The notes under the pieces were generated by a model that was given only the letters and a program-made list of their open reading frames with translations, was not told the DNA's origin and ran no database searches. A stretch of 64,000 bases of DNA from an uncultured Photobacterium sp. Its GTDB lineage: Bacteria; Pseudomonadota; Gammaproteobacteria; Enterobacterales; Vibrionaceae. Shown piece after piece: positions 34,039 through 43,874 of this stretch. The DNA lies in assembly GCF_947039875.1 (NCBI RefSeq), contig NZ_CAMRAN010000010.1, positions 1 through 64,000 of the forward strand, read 5' to 3'. The translations under genes and the position numbers were made by a program. Position 1 is the first letter of the stretch, and every line of letters starts with the position of its first letter.

Positions 34039-34563
34039 TTAGCAATGCTCAAAACCGCCTGATCCTTGCCATTCAGGTAAACGCTGATAAATAGTTTCAA
34101 CCGCGGTTTGCACCATCTCAGTTAACGGAAATGAAAATGCGACAATAGCAGGCTGAATACCCACAAAAATAACCTCAGGCACAAAGGTTTTTAAATCATC
34201 AATCAAAAAATTGAGCGGTAAGCTATGAGTCGAGACCACATACATATCGACAATGGTTTCTGGATCAATAATTCTCACTTCTCCCGCCTGTTCACCGATA
34301 TCAGCCGCATCCACCACAATCACTCGTTGTGGTTGAGCTTTACGAATAAGGTGCAAACAATCTTCAGGCATCGAGCCGCCTTCAAGTACACTCCAGCCTT
34401 TAATCGGATTATCTTTGATCATTTTTGCTAATAAGGGTCCTGCGCCATCATCTCCCATCATGCTATTACCCACGGTGAGTACAATATTGCTGACAGACAA
34501 ATCAACATCATCGTTAGAGACACTTTCGCCCATCACTGTTGACAAATTCACTTCCTGTAACAT
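34039..34563 (-). CDS. hycI: Hydrogenase maturation endopeptidase HycI
   Basis: This 174-residue protein is the protease that trims the C-terminus of the hydrogenase large subunit after nickel insertion. The family motifs are VGNSMMGDDGAGPLLA (acidic metal-sensing residue), VVDAADIGEQAGEVR and THSLPLNFLIDDLK, and it ends QGSGGFEHC. It has about 25 extra N-terminal residues compared with E. coli HycI. Its expected substrate is HyfG, which keeps a 33-residue tail. It is the last gene of the hyf operon, two bases after the hycH homologue. Confidence 0.95.
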   Translation of the reverse strand: MLQEVNLSTVMGESVSNDDVDLSVSNIVLTVGNSMMGDDGAGPLLAKMIKDNPIKGWSVLEGGSMPEDCLHLIRKAQPQRVIVVDAADIGEQAGEVRIIDPETIVDMYVVSTHSLPLNFLIDDLKTFVPEVIFVGIQPAIVAFSFPLTEMVQTAVETIYQRLPEWQGSGGFEHC

Positions 34564-34565
34564 AA

Positions 34566-35015
34566 TTAGCGTATTCCTCGAATCATCATATACATGGTCG
34601 GTTCACGGTGAATATCCCCAAGCGCGGTAATAAAATCACGGGTCAATTGCTGTGATCGCGCATTTTGAGTTGAACTATCAATCCGATCAAACGCTAATGC
34701 CAACATATTAAGATGTTCAGGATAAATAGTGATTTCACCAAACACAAAATAGCCTTTCATTTTATTAAATGCTTCACCGTCTTGTGGTAAGCCACTGATC
34801 CAATCTAGGTATTCATCACCTTCACATTCAATTACGGCCTTTAAACAATCGACCACACCTAAATGGTGACCGATCGCCAAACTGTAATACATGATCTGCT
34901 TAGCTTCTTCTGGCACATCATAGCTCTCATCAACAAACTTACGTCCTAAGGTATAAAAGTAGACGTGGCCTTGAAAATGACGCGACTGTGTTAATTCCAC
35001 TAAAGCAGCACTCAT
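34566..35015 (-). CDS. HycH/HyfJ-like formate hydrogenlyase maturation protein
   Basis: This 149-residue protein resembles HycH, needed for assembly of the formate-hydrogen complex (RKFVDES...[17 protein letters not shown] and the final [16 protein letters not shown]). I chose the ATG at 35015, whose ATGA overlaps the hyfI stop; the frame opens three codons earlier at a TTG. No enzymatic motif is visible. Its exact action is unknown even in E. coli. It is positioned between the structural genes and the protease, as in the hyc operon. Confidence 0.92.
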   Translation of the reverse strand: MSAALVELTQSRHFQGHVYFYTLGRKFVDESYDVPEEAKQIMYYSLAIGHHLGVVDCLKAVIECEGDEYLDWISGLPQDGEAFNKMKGYFVFGEITIYPEHLNMLALAFDRIDSSTQNARSQQLTRDFITALGDIHREPTMYMMIRGIR

Positions 35016-35851
35016 TGGTGACAACCTTCACACGATGCTTGACCTTGTTGTGTGCTCGGGCATGCTTCTGAACCTGTTAATGCTGTCATGGTTTTTGATA
35101 GCAAAATATTCACGATTTCAGTAAGTCGCGGATCATCTTTAGTTGCAAGGTAAGCACTGATTTTTTGATCAACGTCATCGGCACTACAAGTAGCGAGTAC
35201 ATTCATAACGTCATCGGCAATACGTTGTCCTTGCACATAACCTGCAAGTAGACGTGCTTGACGTTCAATCATCACTTTAATATCCAATGGAATTTCAGTG
35301 TGTTTTAAACTTGCCTTTTGTACTTCAGGTTGATGCACTTTGGCTTTTAATTTTTGATCAAGTAAACCCAGTGCAACCGCAAAACCATAGATGGTCGCCG
35401 CGGGGGTCGGAGGACAACCAGGAATATATACATCTACGGGAACAATTTTATCCGTACCACCCCATACACAATAAAGGTCGTGGAAAATACCACCATCACA
35501 ACCACATGCACCGTATGAAATCACAATCTTAGGATCAGGTGCTGCTTCATAAGCACGTAATGCTGGTGCACGCATAGCACGAGTTACTGAACCGGTATAC
35601 AGCAAAATATCAGCATGACGTGGAGACGCTACAATTTTAATACCAAAGCGCTCGGTATCAAAAATAGGTGTCGTGGCCGCAAAAATTTCGATCTCACATG
35701 CGTTACAACCACCGCAGTCAACGCGGTATACATACGCTGAACGACGAATCTCCTTGATCAATGCATCTTTTAGCTTTTGGCTATTCGGTGGCAATTCAAC
35801 AGGTACGGTTTGAGTGTGGGCTGTGCCGACTAATTGTTTAATACCTTTCAT
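35012..35851 (-). CDS. hyfI: Hydrogenase small (Fe-S) subunit, HyfI/HycG type
   Basis: This 279-residue homologue of complex I subunit NuoB holds the proximal 4Fe-4S cluster next to the NiFe site. Ligand cysteines are in [13 protein letters not shown] (C46, C49, C52 region), [12 protein letters not shown] and [13 protein letters not shown]. It is about 25 residues longer than E. coli HyfI or HycG because of a C-terminal extension that ends with four extra cysteines and histidines ([16 protein letters not shown]). It overlaps hyfH by one base (TAATG) and the next gene by four. Confidence 0.94.
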   Translation of the reverse strand: MKGIKQLVGTAHTQTVPVELPPNSQKLKDALIKEIRRSAYVYRVDCGGCNACEIEIFAATTPIFDTERFGIKIVASPRHADILLYTGSVTRAMRAPALRAYEAAPDPKIVISYGACGCDGGIFHDLYCVWGGTDKIVPVDVYIPGCPPTPAATIYGFAVALGLLDQKLKAKVHQPEVQKASLKHTEIPLDIKVMIERQARLLAGYVQGQRIADDVMNVLATCSADDVDQKISAYLATKDDPRLTEIVNILLSKTMTALTGSEACPSTQQGQASCEGCHQ

Positions 35852-36399
35852 TACTTTTGATCCCCAAGGTAACGTAGGTGACTGACATTTTCGCTATCTA
35901 GCATATTGTTACGACGACGACATTCAGGGCAGGTTTCAATTTGCTTACGGCGCTCTTGAAGTTGCTCACCCGTTACACCACTGTGTGCTAACGTATCTAA
36001 AACATATTCAAGTAACTTACGTGCCACAAATGGACGTTCACATTGACGACAATTTGCTAACGTAAATACCGCTTCATCATAAAGATCAGCTTTACTGGTT
36101 ACCGCTAACTCAAAATTCTGAGTCAATTTAATCGCATGAGTTGGACACACTTCTTCACAACGGCCACAGAAAATACAGCGTGCGGTTGACAGTTCCCAAC
36201 GACGAGTGCCCGCTTTGGCATCTGTTTCCATGATCAAAGCATTGGCAGGACAAGCACGCGTACATGCACCACAAGATAAACACTGATCAGCGTCTAATTC
36301 TGGCTTACCACGAAAATCTTCATTCACTTCCATCGGAGCAAAAGGATATTTAGTGGTAACTGACCCTGTTTTTATTACCGTTTTTAATAACTTAAACAC
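35851..36399 (-). CDS. hyfH: Hydrogenase ferredoxin-like subunit, HyfH/HycF type
   Basis: This 182-residue NuoI-like subunit has two classical 4Fe-4S motifs ([16 protein letters not shown] and [16 protein letters not shown]). The additional CxxC pairs CRQCERPF and CPECRRRN are typical of HycF/HyfH and probably form a rubredoxin-like site. It relays electrons between FdhF/HyfA and the NiFe module. The ribosome site (AGGAGGTC) is unusually close to the ATG, but the N-terminus matches the family. It lies eight bases after hyfG. Confidence 0.94.
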   Translation of the reverse strand: MFKLLKTVIKTGSVTTKYPFAPMEVNEDFRGKPELDADQCLSCGACTRACPANALIMETDAKAGTRRWELSTARCIFCGRCEEVCPTHAIKLTQNFELAVTSKADLYDEAVFTLANCRQCERPFVARKLLEYVLDTLAHSGVTGEQLQERRKQIETCPECRRRNNMLDSENVSHLRYLGDQK

Positions 36400-36407
36400 A
36401 TGACCTC

Positions 36408-38162
36408 CTAAAGCTTGAATGGCGAGTTCTTGCGGTCAATGCTGTATTGCTCAATCGCTTTATAAGGAACTGTTTTACTACGTTGTTTTTTAGTATCAAC
36501 AATAGTTACACGGTCAGTACATGAGTAACATGGATCTAAGCTACCAATGATTAACGGCGCATCTGCCACAGTATTACCACGTAACATATAGCGTAATGTT
36601 GGCCAGTTAGCATATGTAGCCGCACGACAACGCCAACGGAATAACTTCTGATTATCGCCGGTCATGCTCCAGTGAACGTTTTCACCACGTGGTGCTTCAG
36701 TAAAGCCCAATGCGAATTTATTCGGTTTATAGTCAAAGCCTTCAGTTAGAATCGCACCTGGTGGCAAGTGATCCAAACCGTATTCAATCACATTTAATGA
36801 TTCAAACACTTCGCGTACACGTACCATTACACGTGAGAACACATCACCATTTTCCATCACTTGAATATCAATCGGTACGCTACCGTATGACTCTAATGAT
36901 TGGCCATGCACAATACGCACATCACGGTTAAAACCACTCGCACGGATCAATGGACCTACAGGGCTGTAATCACGTGCAATTTGCTTTGATAAAATACCCA
37001 CACCTTCAGTGCGGCTACCGATATTTGGTGTCACAAGCAGTACATCCACCAGCTCAGAAAACTTCTGACGAACTTCCTTCACCATCGCAATACCTTGTAC
37101 GCGCTGCTGTTTTAGAAAATCGCGACGTACGCCACCAATTAAGTTCATGCCATATGTTTTACGGGCACCTGTTAATAACTCAGCCAATTCCATGGTTTTT
37201 TCACGCACACGGAAAAATTGCATAAAGCCAGAATCAAAACCGACAAAGTGGCTTGATAGACCAATGTTTAATAAGTGACTGTGCAAACGTTCAACTTCAA
37301 GTAATACAGTACGAATCATCTTGGCGCGAAATGGCACATCAACTGATAATGCGTTTTCAATAGTATTACTGTAGCCAACACTATGAGTAAAACCACAGAT
37401 ACCACAAACACGGTCAGTTAACTGTGCCACTTCATGATAACCCATGCGTGTTTCAGCTAATTTTTCCATACCACGGTGAACATAGAACATGCGGTAATCC
37501 GCATCAACAATGTCTTCACCATCAACGAACAGACGGAAGTGACCCGGTTCATCAGAGGTAATATGCAATGGACCCACAGGCACGATACGGTTGCTATCAT
37601 CACCTAACTGGTTATCAAACTGATAGGTTTCAGTTTCTGTTGTTGGTTGTGGACGCTGACGGTAATCCATTGCATCTTTACGCAATGGGTGAAGATTTTC
37701 AGGCCAATCATCGGGTAGAACTAAACGACGTTCATCAGGCAAACCTACTGGGCGTAGACCGTACATATCACGGATTTCACGCTCGCCCCATACCGCAGCA
37801 GGAATGGTTGGAGTAATAGAGATAAATTCTTGGCTATTAGCATCAACTAAGACTTTTACCGTTACCCAGCTTTTTACTTCACCTTCCATAGAAAGCGCAT
37901 GATAAACCGCAAAGTGACCATTAAGGCTACGTTCATCATTACCAAAAGTAACCGTTAACCAGCCTCCTTGATCGTAATAAAGCCATTTCATCACCTCAAC
38001 CAACGAGGTCATTTTAACGGTGATAGTCACTTGGTTTTCGGTCTGCCACTCTTCATCAATAATTGCGGATGGAAAGAAATGATTCACACCATCGACATAA
38101 TTTTTACCAATACGACCCGCTTGTGGCTGCGAGTGAAATTGTTGAGATGTATTGTTTGTCAT
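36408..38162 (-). CDS. hyfG: NiFe hydrogenase large subunit, HyfG/HycE type
   Basis: This 584-residue protein fuses a NuoC-like domain (about 1-175) to the NuoD-like NiFe catalytic domain. Nickel ligands are C253/C256 in RVCGICGFTH and C545/C548 in DPCYSCTDR. Behind R551 is a 33-residue tail (VTIVDTKKQRSK... to NSPFKL) that HycI should remove after maturation, like the 32-residue tail of E. coli HycE. It catalyses H2 formation from the electrons of formate. It is the fourth gene of the hyf operon, 9 bases after hyfC. Confidence 0.96.
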   Translation of the reverse strand: MTNNTSQQFHSQPQAGRIGKNYVDGVNHFFPSAIIDEEWQTENQVTITVKMTSLVEVMKWLYYDQGGWLTVTFGNDERSLNGHFAVYHALSMEGEVKSWVTVKVLVDANSQEFISITPTIPAAVWGEREIRDMYGLRPVGLPDERRLVLPDDWPENLHPLRKDAMDYRQRPQPTTETETYQFDNQLGDDSNRIVPVGPLHITSDEPGHFRLFVDGEDIVDADYRMFYVHRGMEKLAETRMGYHEVAQLTDRVCGICGFTHSVGYSNTIENALSVDVPFRAKMIRTVLLEVERLHSHLLNIGLSSHFVGFDSGFMQFFRVREKTMELAELLTGARKTYGMNLIGGVRRDFLKQQRVQGIAMVKEVRQKFSELVDVLLVTPNIGSRTEGVGILSKQIARDYSPVGPLIRASGFNRDVRIVHGQSLESYGSVPIDIQVMENGDVFSRVMVRVREVFESLNVIEYGLDHLPPGAILTEGFDYKPNKFALGFTEAPRGENVHWSMTGDNQKLFRWRCRAATYANWPTLRYMLRGNTVADAPLIIGSLDPCYSCTDRVTIVDTKKQRSKTVPYKAIEQYSIDRKNSPFKL

Positions 38163-38171
38163 ATCTATTAC

Positions 38172-39125
38172 TTACCAACCAAAAATTAAAAATATCAGTG
38201 CCAATACAGCCACTAAAAACGCAGGGAAAATCGTACAGTGAATTTGAGTAAAACGTACACGTGCCATGGTGTTTTCAACTAAACCAGCAATCAAGAACAC
38301 CACAAACAATTTAATCAACAAAATGATGGAAGCTGAAAATAAGCCACCAAAACTTAAGCTGCTTGCTTTACCCCAAGGAATGAAAATCGCAAGGAATAAC
38401 TGTGCAACAACAAGTTGTTTTAAACCTAAACCCAATTTCACCATCGCCAATGCAGAACCTGAGTATTCTGTTACTGGACCTTCTTGAAGCTCTTGCTCTG
38501 CTTCTGCACTGTCAAACGGTACTTTGCCCATTTCGATAAACAATGCAAACGCACATACAAGACCTGCAAGAATAACGGTTAATGGATGCTGCCAATGGTT
38601 ATTCGCTAACGCGTGGCTGATATAACCTAAGTCAGTGGTACCAACACTTAACGCAACCACGACAATTGCAAGAATTAGAATTGGCTCAACTAAGATACCC
38701 AACGTCAATTCACGGCTACTACCGATACCTGCAAACATACTGTTTGAATCGATACCTGATAATGCGAAGAAGAAACGGAAAATCGCTAACAAGTAAATAT
38801 CGGTAATAATGTCACCCGAAATTGGAAACGGTGACACTTGAGTAACGGTAGGCAGTGCCATGCCAATTAATAGCATTGTCACTACAAGTACCCATGGCAT
38901 TATCCAAAAAATAAAACCAGAGTTTGCAGGTGCTACCGATTGGCGACGCAATAATTTGGCAATATCACGGTAATCTTGTAATACACCAGGCCCTTGACGC
39001 GAATGAATTTTAGCGCGAATAACGCGAGAAAAACCCGTTGCCAGTGGCGCTAACATCAGCATTAAAATAGCTTGGACAATCGCTAAAACAATCCAACCCG
39101 CTGTTGGCATTTCAAGTGGGGACAT
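38172..39125 (-). CDS. hyfC: Hydrogenase membrane subunit, HyfC/HycD type
   Basis: This 317-residue NuoH-like membrane protein has about eight helices. Family motifs include RQGPGVLQDYRDIAKLLRRQSV near residue 42, GIGSSRELTLGILVEP and EMGKVPFDSAEAEQELQEGPVTEYSG. The wording of these motifs is closer to HyfC than to HycD. It anchors the soluble arm of the hydrogenase. It overlaps hyfB by one base (TAATG), so synthesis is coupled. Confidence 0.94.
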   Translation of the reverse strand: MSPLEMPTAGWIVLAIVQAILMLMLAPLATGFSRVIRAKIHSRQGPGVLQDYRDIAKLLRRQSVAPANSGFIFWIMPWVLVVTMLLIGMALPTVTQVSPFPISGDIITDIYLLAIFRFFFALSGIDSNSMFAGIGSSRELTLGILVEPILILAIVVVALSVGTTDLGYISHALANNHWQHPLTVILAGLVCAFALFIEMGKVPFDSAEAEQELQEGPVTEYSGSALAMVKLGLGLKQLVVAQLFLAIFIPWGKASSLSFGGLFSASIILLIKLFVVFLIAGLVENTMARVRFTQIHCTIFPAFLVAVLALIFLIFGW

Positions 39126-41056
39126 TAGAGACTAACTCCTGAAATGAGAGGAACAAACAACACCACAATCACCACCGCAATAACGCAGAAGCGACACACT
39201 TTACGACTATCGAGTGTTGGATTTTCACCACCTTCACTTAAATGAGGCAATACAAAACGCTCAGTCAATGATGCTTGGCGGTTGTTATAAATAAAACCAA
39301 ACATATTACGCATCGGACGGGTAATACTTGCAGCAGAAACCGTCATACGTTGTTCGTATTGGTAACCACACGCCCAAGGATCACCTTGATGACGACGAGC
39401 AAGACGACGTTGACGGAAAGCATAAAGTAACGCAGCAGGTACTAAAGTTAATAGTGCCAGTGCAATGGCGATGACAGGTGTTGAAAGGATCGCTTGATCA
39501 GCAACCGCAGGATATACCGTTAAACCATGAGCAACCGCTAATGGTGCCATATTTAACATTGATGAAGCAATTGATGAGAAGTAAGGTACTATCCATGGTG
39601 CACACACGCCTAATACCACACACAATATTGCCAGTGATGTGGTTGCGGTGATCATTGCAGGACCCACTTCTCGAGTATTGGCTGCGCGTTCTGTTTTAGG
39701 TGCGCCAGTAAAACAAATACCGTATACCTTCACAAAACACATACATGCTAATGCGCCCGTAAACGCAAGCATTACCATACCAAATGGACCAAAGACGAGG
39801 TTTGCAACTGTGCCAACTTTACCCATGCTAAATAGCGATTGGTAAATAAACCATTCTGAAACAAAACCATTTAATGGCGGCAATGCACAAATTGCTAACG
39901 TACCAATCAAAAATGCTGCGGCTGTTTTAGGCATTGTTTTCGCCAAACCACCCATGTCATCCATTTCTTTGGTATGCATACGAAATACAATTGAACCAGA
40001 GCCTAAACATAACAGGCCTTTGAACACTGCGTGGTTTAATAAATGATATAGACCACCAAGAAGACCAAGCAATGCTAATACTGGATGATGTGAAGCAATA
40101 CCAATCATACTCACACCCACACCAATTAAAATGATGCCGATATTTTCAATAGTATGGTATGCCAACAATCGTTTGATATCGTGTTCTGCTAGTGCGTACA
40201 TTACGCCAAGCACAGAAGACACTGCACCAAAGATTAACACCAAGAAGCCCCACCATAATTGGGTTGCGCCAAGAAATAAAATCGCAAACTTCAAAATACC
40301 GTAAATACCAATCTTAACCATCACACAAGAAATCAAGGTTGAGCAGTATGACGGTGCAATCGGATAAGCTTTAGGTAACCAGCCATGTAAGCCAATACCA
40401 GCCGCTTTAATACCAAAACCAACTAAGGCTAATAAGAACACTAGAGATGCCGTTGCTCCAGTAACAGGGTTATGCATGATGGCACTAAACTGATAACTAT
40501 CGGCATGAGAAGCAACGATCATAAATGCCACTACAACTAAAAAACTGGCTGCATGATCAGCAATAAAATATTGCAAGCCTGCTTTTTTACTTGTCGCACT
40601 ACCATCACTAGTAATAATTAACCAAGAAGCCAGTGAAATGATCTCCATAAATACAATAAAGACCATTACATTGGCTGACACCACAAGCGCTGTCATCGCT
40701 GCGGCAAAAATATTGAACAGGACATTAACCTTCCAACCACCTTTGCCGTAGTATTCTTCTAAATAGTTAATTGAATAAACTGAAGCTGCCATGGTTACGA
40801 CTGAAATGACCACCACCATTAGTGCTGATAGCATATCCATACTAAACCAATGACTGATCGCCGCCGTCGCATCCGCTGTATCGAAACCCGAAACAATCGT
40901 GCTTACCCCTGCAATGATGCCAAACAATCCACCAAATGCACTGATTACTCCAGCAATACGTAAACTTTCTTGCTCATGTTTACGCCCCTGATACGATAAA
41001 ATCGCAGCCACGGCATAACTAATTAAAGCAAAACAAACTAAAACTAATGGGCTCAT
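39125..41056 (-). CDS. hyfB: Hydrogenase antiporter-like membrane subunit, HyfB/HycC type
   Basis: This 643-residue NuoL-like subunit has about 15 helices. It includes charged residues in membrane segments seen in proton-translocating subunits (for example KKAGLQYFIADHA near residue 157 and the LLAYHTIENIG motif near residue 300). It is the only antiporter-like subunit; HyfD and HyfF are missing. It may allow some ion translocation coupled to formate oxidation. Its start overlaps the hyfA stop (ATGA). Confidence 0.94.
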   Translation of the reverse strand: MSPLVLVCFALISYAVAAILSYQGRKHEQESLRIAGVISAFGGLFGIIAGVSTIVSGFDTADATAAISHWFSMDMLSALMVVVISVVTMAASVYSINYLEEYYGKGGWKVNVLFNIFAAAMTALVVSANVMVFIVFMEIISLASWLIITSDGSATSKKAGLQYFIADHAASFLVVVAFMIVASHADSYQFSAIMHNPVTGATASLVFLLALVGFGIKAAGIGLHGWLPKAYPIAPSYCSTLISCVMVKIGIYGILKFAILFLGATQLWWGFLVLIFGAVSSVLGVMYALAEHDIKRLLAYHTIENIGIILIGVGVSMIGIASHHPVLALLGLLGGLYHLLNHAVFKGLLCLGSGSIVFRMHTKEMDDMGGLAKTMPKTAAAFLIGTLAICALPPLNGFVSEWFIYQSLFSMGKVGTVANLVFGPFGMVMLAFTGALACMCFVKVYGICFTGAPKTERAANTREVGPAMITATTSLAILCVVLGVCAPWIVPYFSSIASSMLNMAPLAVAHGLTVYPAVADQAILSTPVIAIALALLTLVPAALLYAFRQRRLARRHQGDPWACGYQYEQRMTVSAASITRPMRNMFGFIYNNRQASLTERFVLPHLSEGGENPTLDSRKVCRFCVIAVVIVVLFVPLISGVSL

Positions 41057-41667
41057 CGTGTTACTGCTCCACCTTTGGCTGACGCTGAACTATCTGCCGC
41101 GCACACACGTTTAATATCACGTGTTTTCGCGATACTTGCTTCATCAATCAGGATTATCGCTTGCGTTGGACACACTTCAGCACACGCGGGTCCTTGTTCT
41201 CGAAAACCACACAAATCACATTTAACCGCAATGCTTTTTACTCCTGGTTCCCAAGCAAGAATATCTTGACCAAATGTACTTGGAATAGAAGTTGAAGGAT
41301 TACTTGAACGGATAGTGGAAGGGATATAAGTATCGTAGCTATTTGCCATCGCAACAGGTCGACTACCATCAAATGCGATTGCACCAAAAGGACAAGCAAC
41401 AGCACATAAAGTACAACCAACACACAAGGTTTCATTAAGCATGACACGATCTTGTTGCTTGGTGATCGCTTGTACTGGACATACTGTGGCACAAGGTGCA
41501 TCTTCACAATGACGACACATCACAGGCGCTGTGGCATCATCAAGTTTAACCACGGTTAGGCGGGGATGGCTTTGCAGTCCTTGTTGTTTATGTACTGTCG
41601 AACAAGCTGCCATGCAGGTGCCACAACCAATACACTTCTCAGGATCTGCAATTACAAAGCTTTTCAT
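41053..41667 (-). CDS. hyfA: Hydrogenase 4Fe-4S subunit, HyfA/HycB type
   Basis: This 204-residue polyferredoxin has four cysteine clusters (CIGCGTCMAACSTVH, CRHCEDAPCATVCP, CVGCTLCAVACPFG, CDLCGFREQGPACAEVCP). It has a Ser-rich insert of about 45 residues between the third and fourth. It links FdhF to the hydrogenase module. The text around ACSTVHKQQGLQSHPRL and WEPGVKSIAVKCDLC resembles HyfA more than HycB. It is first in the operon, with a sigma-54 promoter 35-50 bases upstream of its ATG. Confidence 0.94.
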   Translation of the reverse strand: MKSFVIADPEKCIGCGTCMAACSTVHKQQGLQSHPRLTVVKLDDATAPVMCRHCEDAPCATVCPVQAITKQQDRVMLNETLCVGCTLCAVACPFGAIAFDGSRPVAMANSYDTYIPSTIRSSNPSTSIPSTFGQDILAWEPGVKSIAVKCDLCGFREQGPACAEVCPTQAIILIDEASIAKTRDIKRVCAADSSASAKGGAVTR

Positions 41668-41701
41668 TGTCTACCTAGTCAATCGCAAAAAAACCTATTA
41701 A

Positions 41702-41717
41702 AGCAAGAAATATGCCA
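41702..41717 (-). promoter_or_regulatory. Sigma-54 promoter of the hyf operon
   Basis: On the minus strand TGGCATATTTCTTGCT matches the -24/-12 consensus (TGGCAC-N5-TTGCA) at nearly all positions, with GG and GC exactly 10 bases apart. The start point would be near 41691, 24 bases before the hyfA ATG. Confidence 0.88.
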
Positions 41718-41830
41718 CACAAGTATAATTTAAATAATAACTATAATATCAAAAGCTTAAAAATACATAATGGTAAAAAAATACTTTCTTAGATAACAAT
41801 ATATTGATTGTGGTGCCGTCAGCGGTAACT

Positions 41831-41872
41831 TCGACACAGCCATGTCGACACGCTTCGACAGTCGAGTGTCGA
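41831..41872. promoter_or_regulatory. TGTCGA half-site cluster upstream of hyfA (probable FhlA sites)
   Basis: Four half-sites occur in 42 bases: TCGACA at 41831 and 41855, TGTCGA at 41843 (part of the palindrome tgtcgaca) and at 41867. They lie about 140-180 bases upstream of the inferred hyf start point. The same word is clustered upstream of hydN and not obviously elsewhere. The assignment to FhlA is inferred. Confidence 0.7.
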
Positions 41873-41920
41873 ACCATCATCTTAAAGAGCGGCGTCTATA
41901 TCAGAAAAAGTACCATACGA

Positions 41921-41962
41921 AAAAGCCCTCTACCTATATTTCACATAAGTAAAGGGCCTTTA
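41921..41962 (-). terminator. Terminator downstream of selB
   Basis: A stem pairing gccctctac with gtaaagggc (one mismatch) is followed on the minus strand by a T run (GGGCTTTTTC). It lies between selB and the TGTCGA cluster. Confidence 0.78.
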
Positions 41963-42032
41963 TTGATACTCTAGATAGGATGCTGCATGGTATTAACAAC
42001 GTTGCTTGCTAGCCTATATTTACCGTTATCTG

Positions 42033-43874
42033 TTAATGCCATGCTTTTAAAATAATGCGCTCATCATCATCACGTTTAACCCAACCATCTTTTTCCATTC
42101 GGTTCGCTAGCGGAATAGAATATTTACGACTGAGATCGGTACGATCTTTAATATCCGTCATGGTAATACGATCATGGGGTTGATGATCTGCAATTACCGC
42201 TTTCACAAGATCTAAATATACCCCCATATCAAAATAAATATTTTCATCAAGCGCGGTAATGTATTTTTGATGGCTTAATTGACGTAACCACTTTTTACCA
42301 CCGACAATTTTGACTTTATTTAACTCAAGCCCAGCTTTGCCAAACTGACGAATTTGATGCAGAATATTAAGCGCATCTTGAGGTAAATCATCTTCATTAT
42401 CACCTTGTCCAACACACCATTTACCGTAACTTAAATGCACTTTCTGTTGTAGCTTTAAACGCTGCATGATCAGTTCAATCACGGCGTCATTGATCCGTAA
42501 CCGACTGCATAATTCCGTCGAAGCCATAGAGATACCGCCACCCAGTAATGTTTCAACTTGTTGCGATATATCTGTTAGCCATTGGTTGTCAAAACAAAAT
42601 GGTGCAATAAATGTTTGTTGTTCCGTTGGTTTAAAATCAACGTCATGACATTCAAAATAACCTTGTAGCACTAACAACATCTGTCGTTGTGACTCTGGCT
42701 GTAATTGATGCGGTAAATTATTTAGCACGTCATATAGACGGCGTTTTTGATAACCAAAAATATAATCAGTCCACACCACTTCTGCGCCATGCTGTAAACC
42801 ACTGCCACCTTTTTGGATCATCGCCAATCGTTGACCAAATAATAATGGCATTGGTTTTTCAAACACTAATCGAGCTAGCTCAGTATTGGGGATATAGCTC
42901 AGACGTGCTGTTCCGTGCCATGTTCCCATCGCCACTTCCACTTGGCGTTGTTTTTTAACTTTTAACTTTGTCGCTGTTTTAGTTAATCGTACAATACATT
43001 GATCACGCAAGGTGATGTGTTGATTGATACCGGTAATCAACTGCCCTCTACCAATATCCTTACGGCCAACCCCTTTAACATTCACCGCGACACGGCATGT
43101 TGCTGAAACTGAGGTTAATTGCTGGTGATAAGCCTGAATTGATCGCACTGTCCCAACAAGGTTTGATGGATGACACCGTACTTTATCGCCAATCGCTAAT
43201 TGCCCTTGTGCAAGTGTGCCCGTTAGCACCGTACCAATTCCGTTAACAACAAACACCCGATCAATATACATCAGAGGATCTGTCGCAGGCTCAAGCACTG
43301 CAATATCATCACTGTTTGCTGGCGCGATAACTTTATGACGTGCAATGTTGACCTGTACGGTATCAATTAAAAGTTGGCGCAGCGCTTCAATGTTATCTTT
43401 CTTTAATGCAGAAACAGTCACAATTTCAGGTAACAACCCGCTACGTTCCATGACTTGTTCTAACACTTGGTCTTCTATTTCAGCTAATTGCTCTGCATTG
43501 ACTTTATCGCGTTTATTAATACAAACAACAATATCTTCAATCCCCATCGCATGTGCAACATCAAGGTGTGAAGTGGTCATTGGCATCCAACCTTCATCGG
43601 CCGCTACCACTAATAACAACACATTTAAATGCCATACGCCCGCGACCATATTACGCAAATAACGTTCATGTCCTGGTACATCAACCACACCAATAGTATT
43701 GCCATGATCATCTTGAAAATGCGCAAAGCCTAAATCTTGGGTCATGCCTAATTGCTGCTCATGAGGACGGGCGGTGATCATGCCTGTTAACGCTTCAATC
43801 AACGCAGTTTTACCATGGTCAACATGCCCAGCAAGACCAACTACGGCTTGATATTGTGTCGATATTACCGCCAT
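42033..43874 (-). CDS. selB: Selenocysteine-specific elongation factor SelB
   Basis: SelB brings Sec-tRNA to UGA codons marked by a SECIS hairpin. The 613-residue protein (E. coli 614) starts with an EF-Tu-like GTPase domain (G1 GLAGHVDHGKTALIE, G3 DVPGHERYLRNM, G4 NKRDKV) and ends with four winged-helix repeats that bind the SECIS. It overlaps selA by one base (TAATG). The only visible client in the window is fdhF. Confidence 0.96.
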   Translation of the reverse strand: MAVISTQYQAVVGLAGHVDHGKTALIEALTGMITARPHEQQLGMTQDLGFAHFQDDHGNTIGVVDVPGHERYLRNMVAGVWHLNVLLLVVAADEGWMPMTTSHLDVAHAMGIEDIVVCINKRDKVNAEQLAEIEDQVLEQVMERSGLLPEIVTVSALKKDNIEALRQLLIDTVQVNIARHKVIAPANSDDIAVLEPATDPLMYIDRVFVVNGIGTVLTGTLAQGQLAIGDKVRCHPSNLVGTVRSIQAYHQQLTSVSATCRVAVNVKGVGRKDIGRGQLITGINQHITLRDQCIVRLTKTATKLKVKKQRQVEVAMGTWHGTARLSYIPNTELARLVFEKPMPLLFGQRLAMIQKGGSGLQHGAEVVWTDYIFGYQKRRLYDVLNNLPHQLQPESQRQMLLVLQGYFECHDVDFKPTEQQTFIAPFCFDNQWLTDISQQVETLLGGGISMASTELCSRLRINDAVIELIMQRLKLQQKVHLSYGKWCVGQGDNEDDLPQDALNILHQIRQFGKAGLELNKVKIVGGKKWLRQLSHQKYITALDENIYFDMGVYLDLVKAVIADHQPHDRITMTDIKDRTDLSRKYSIPLANRMEKDGWVKRDDDERIILKAWH

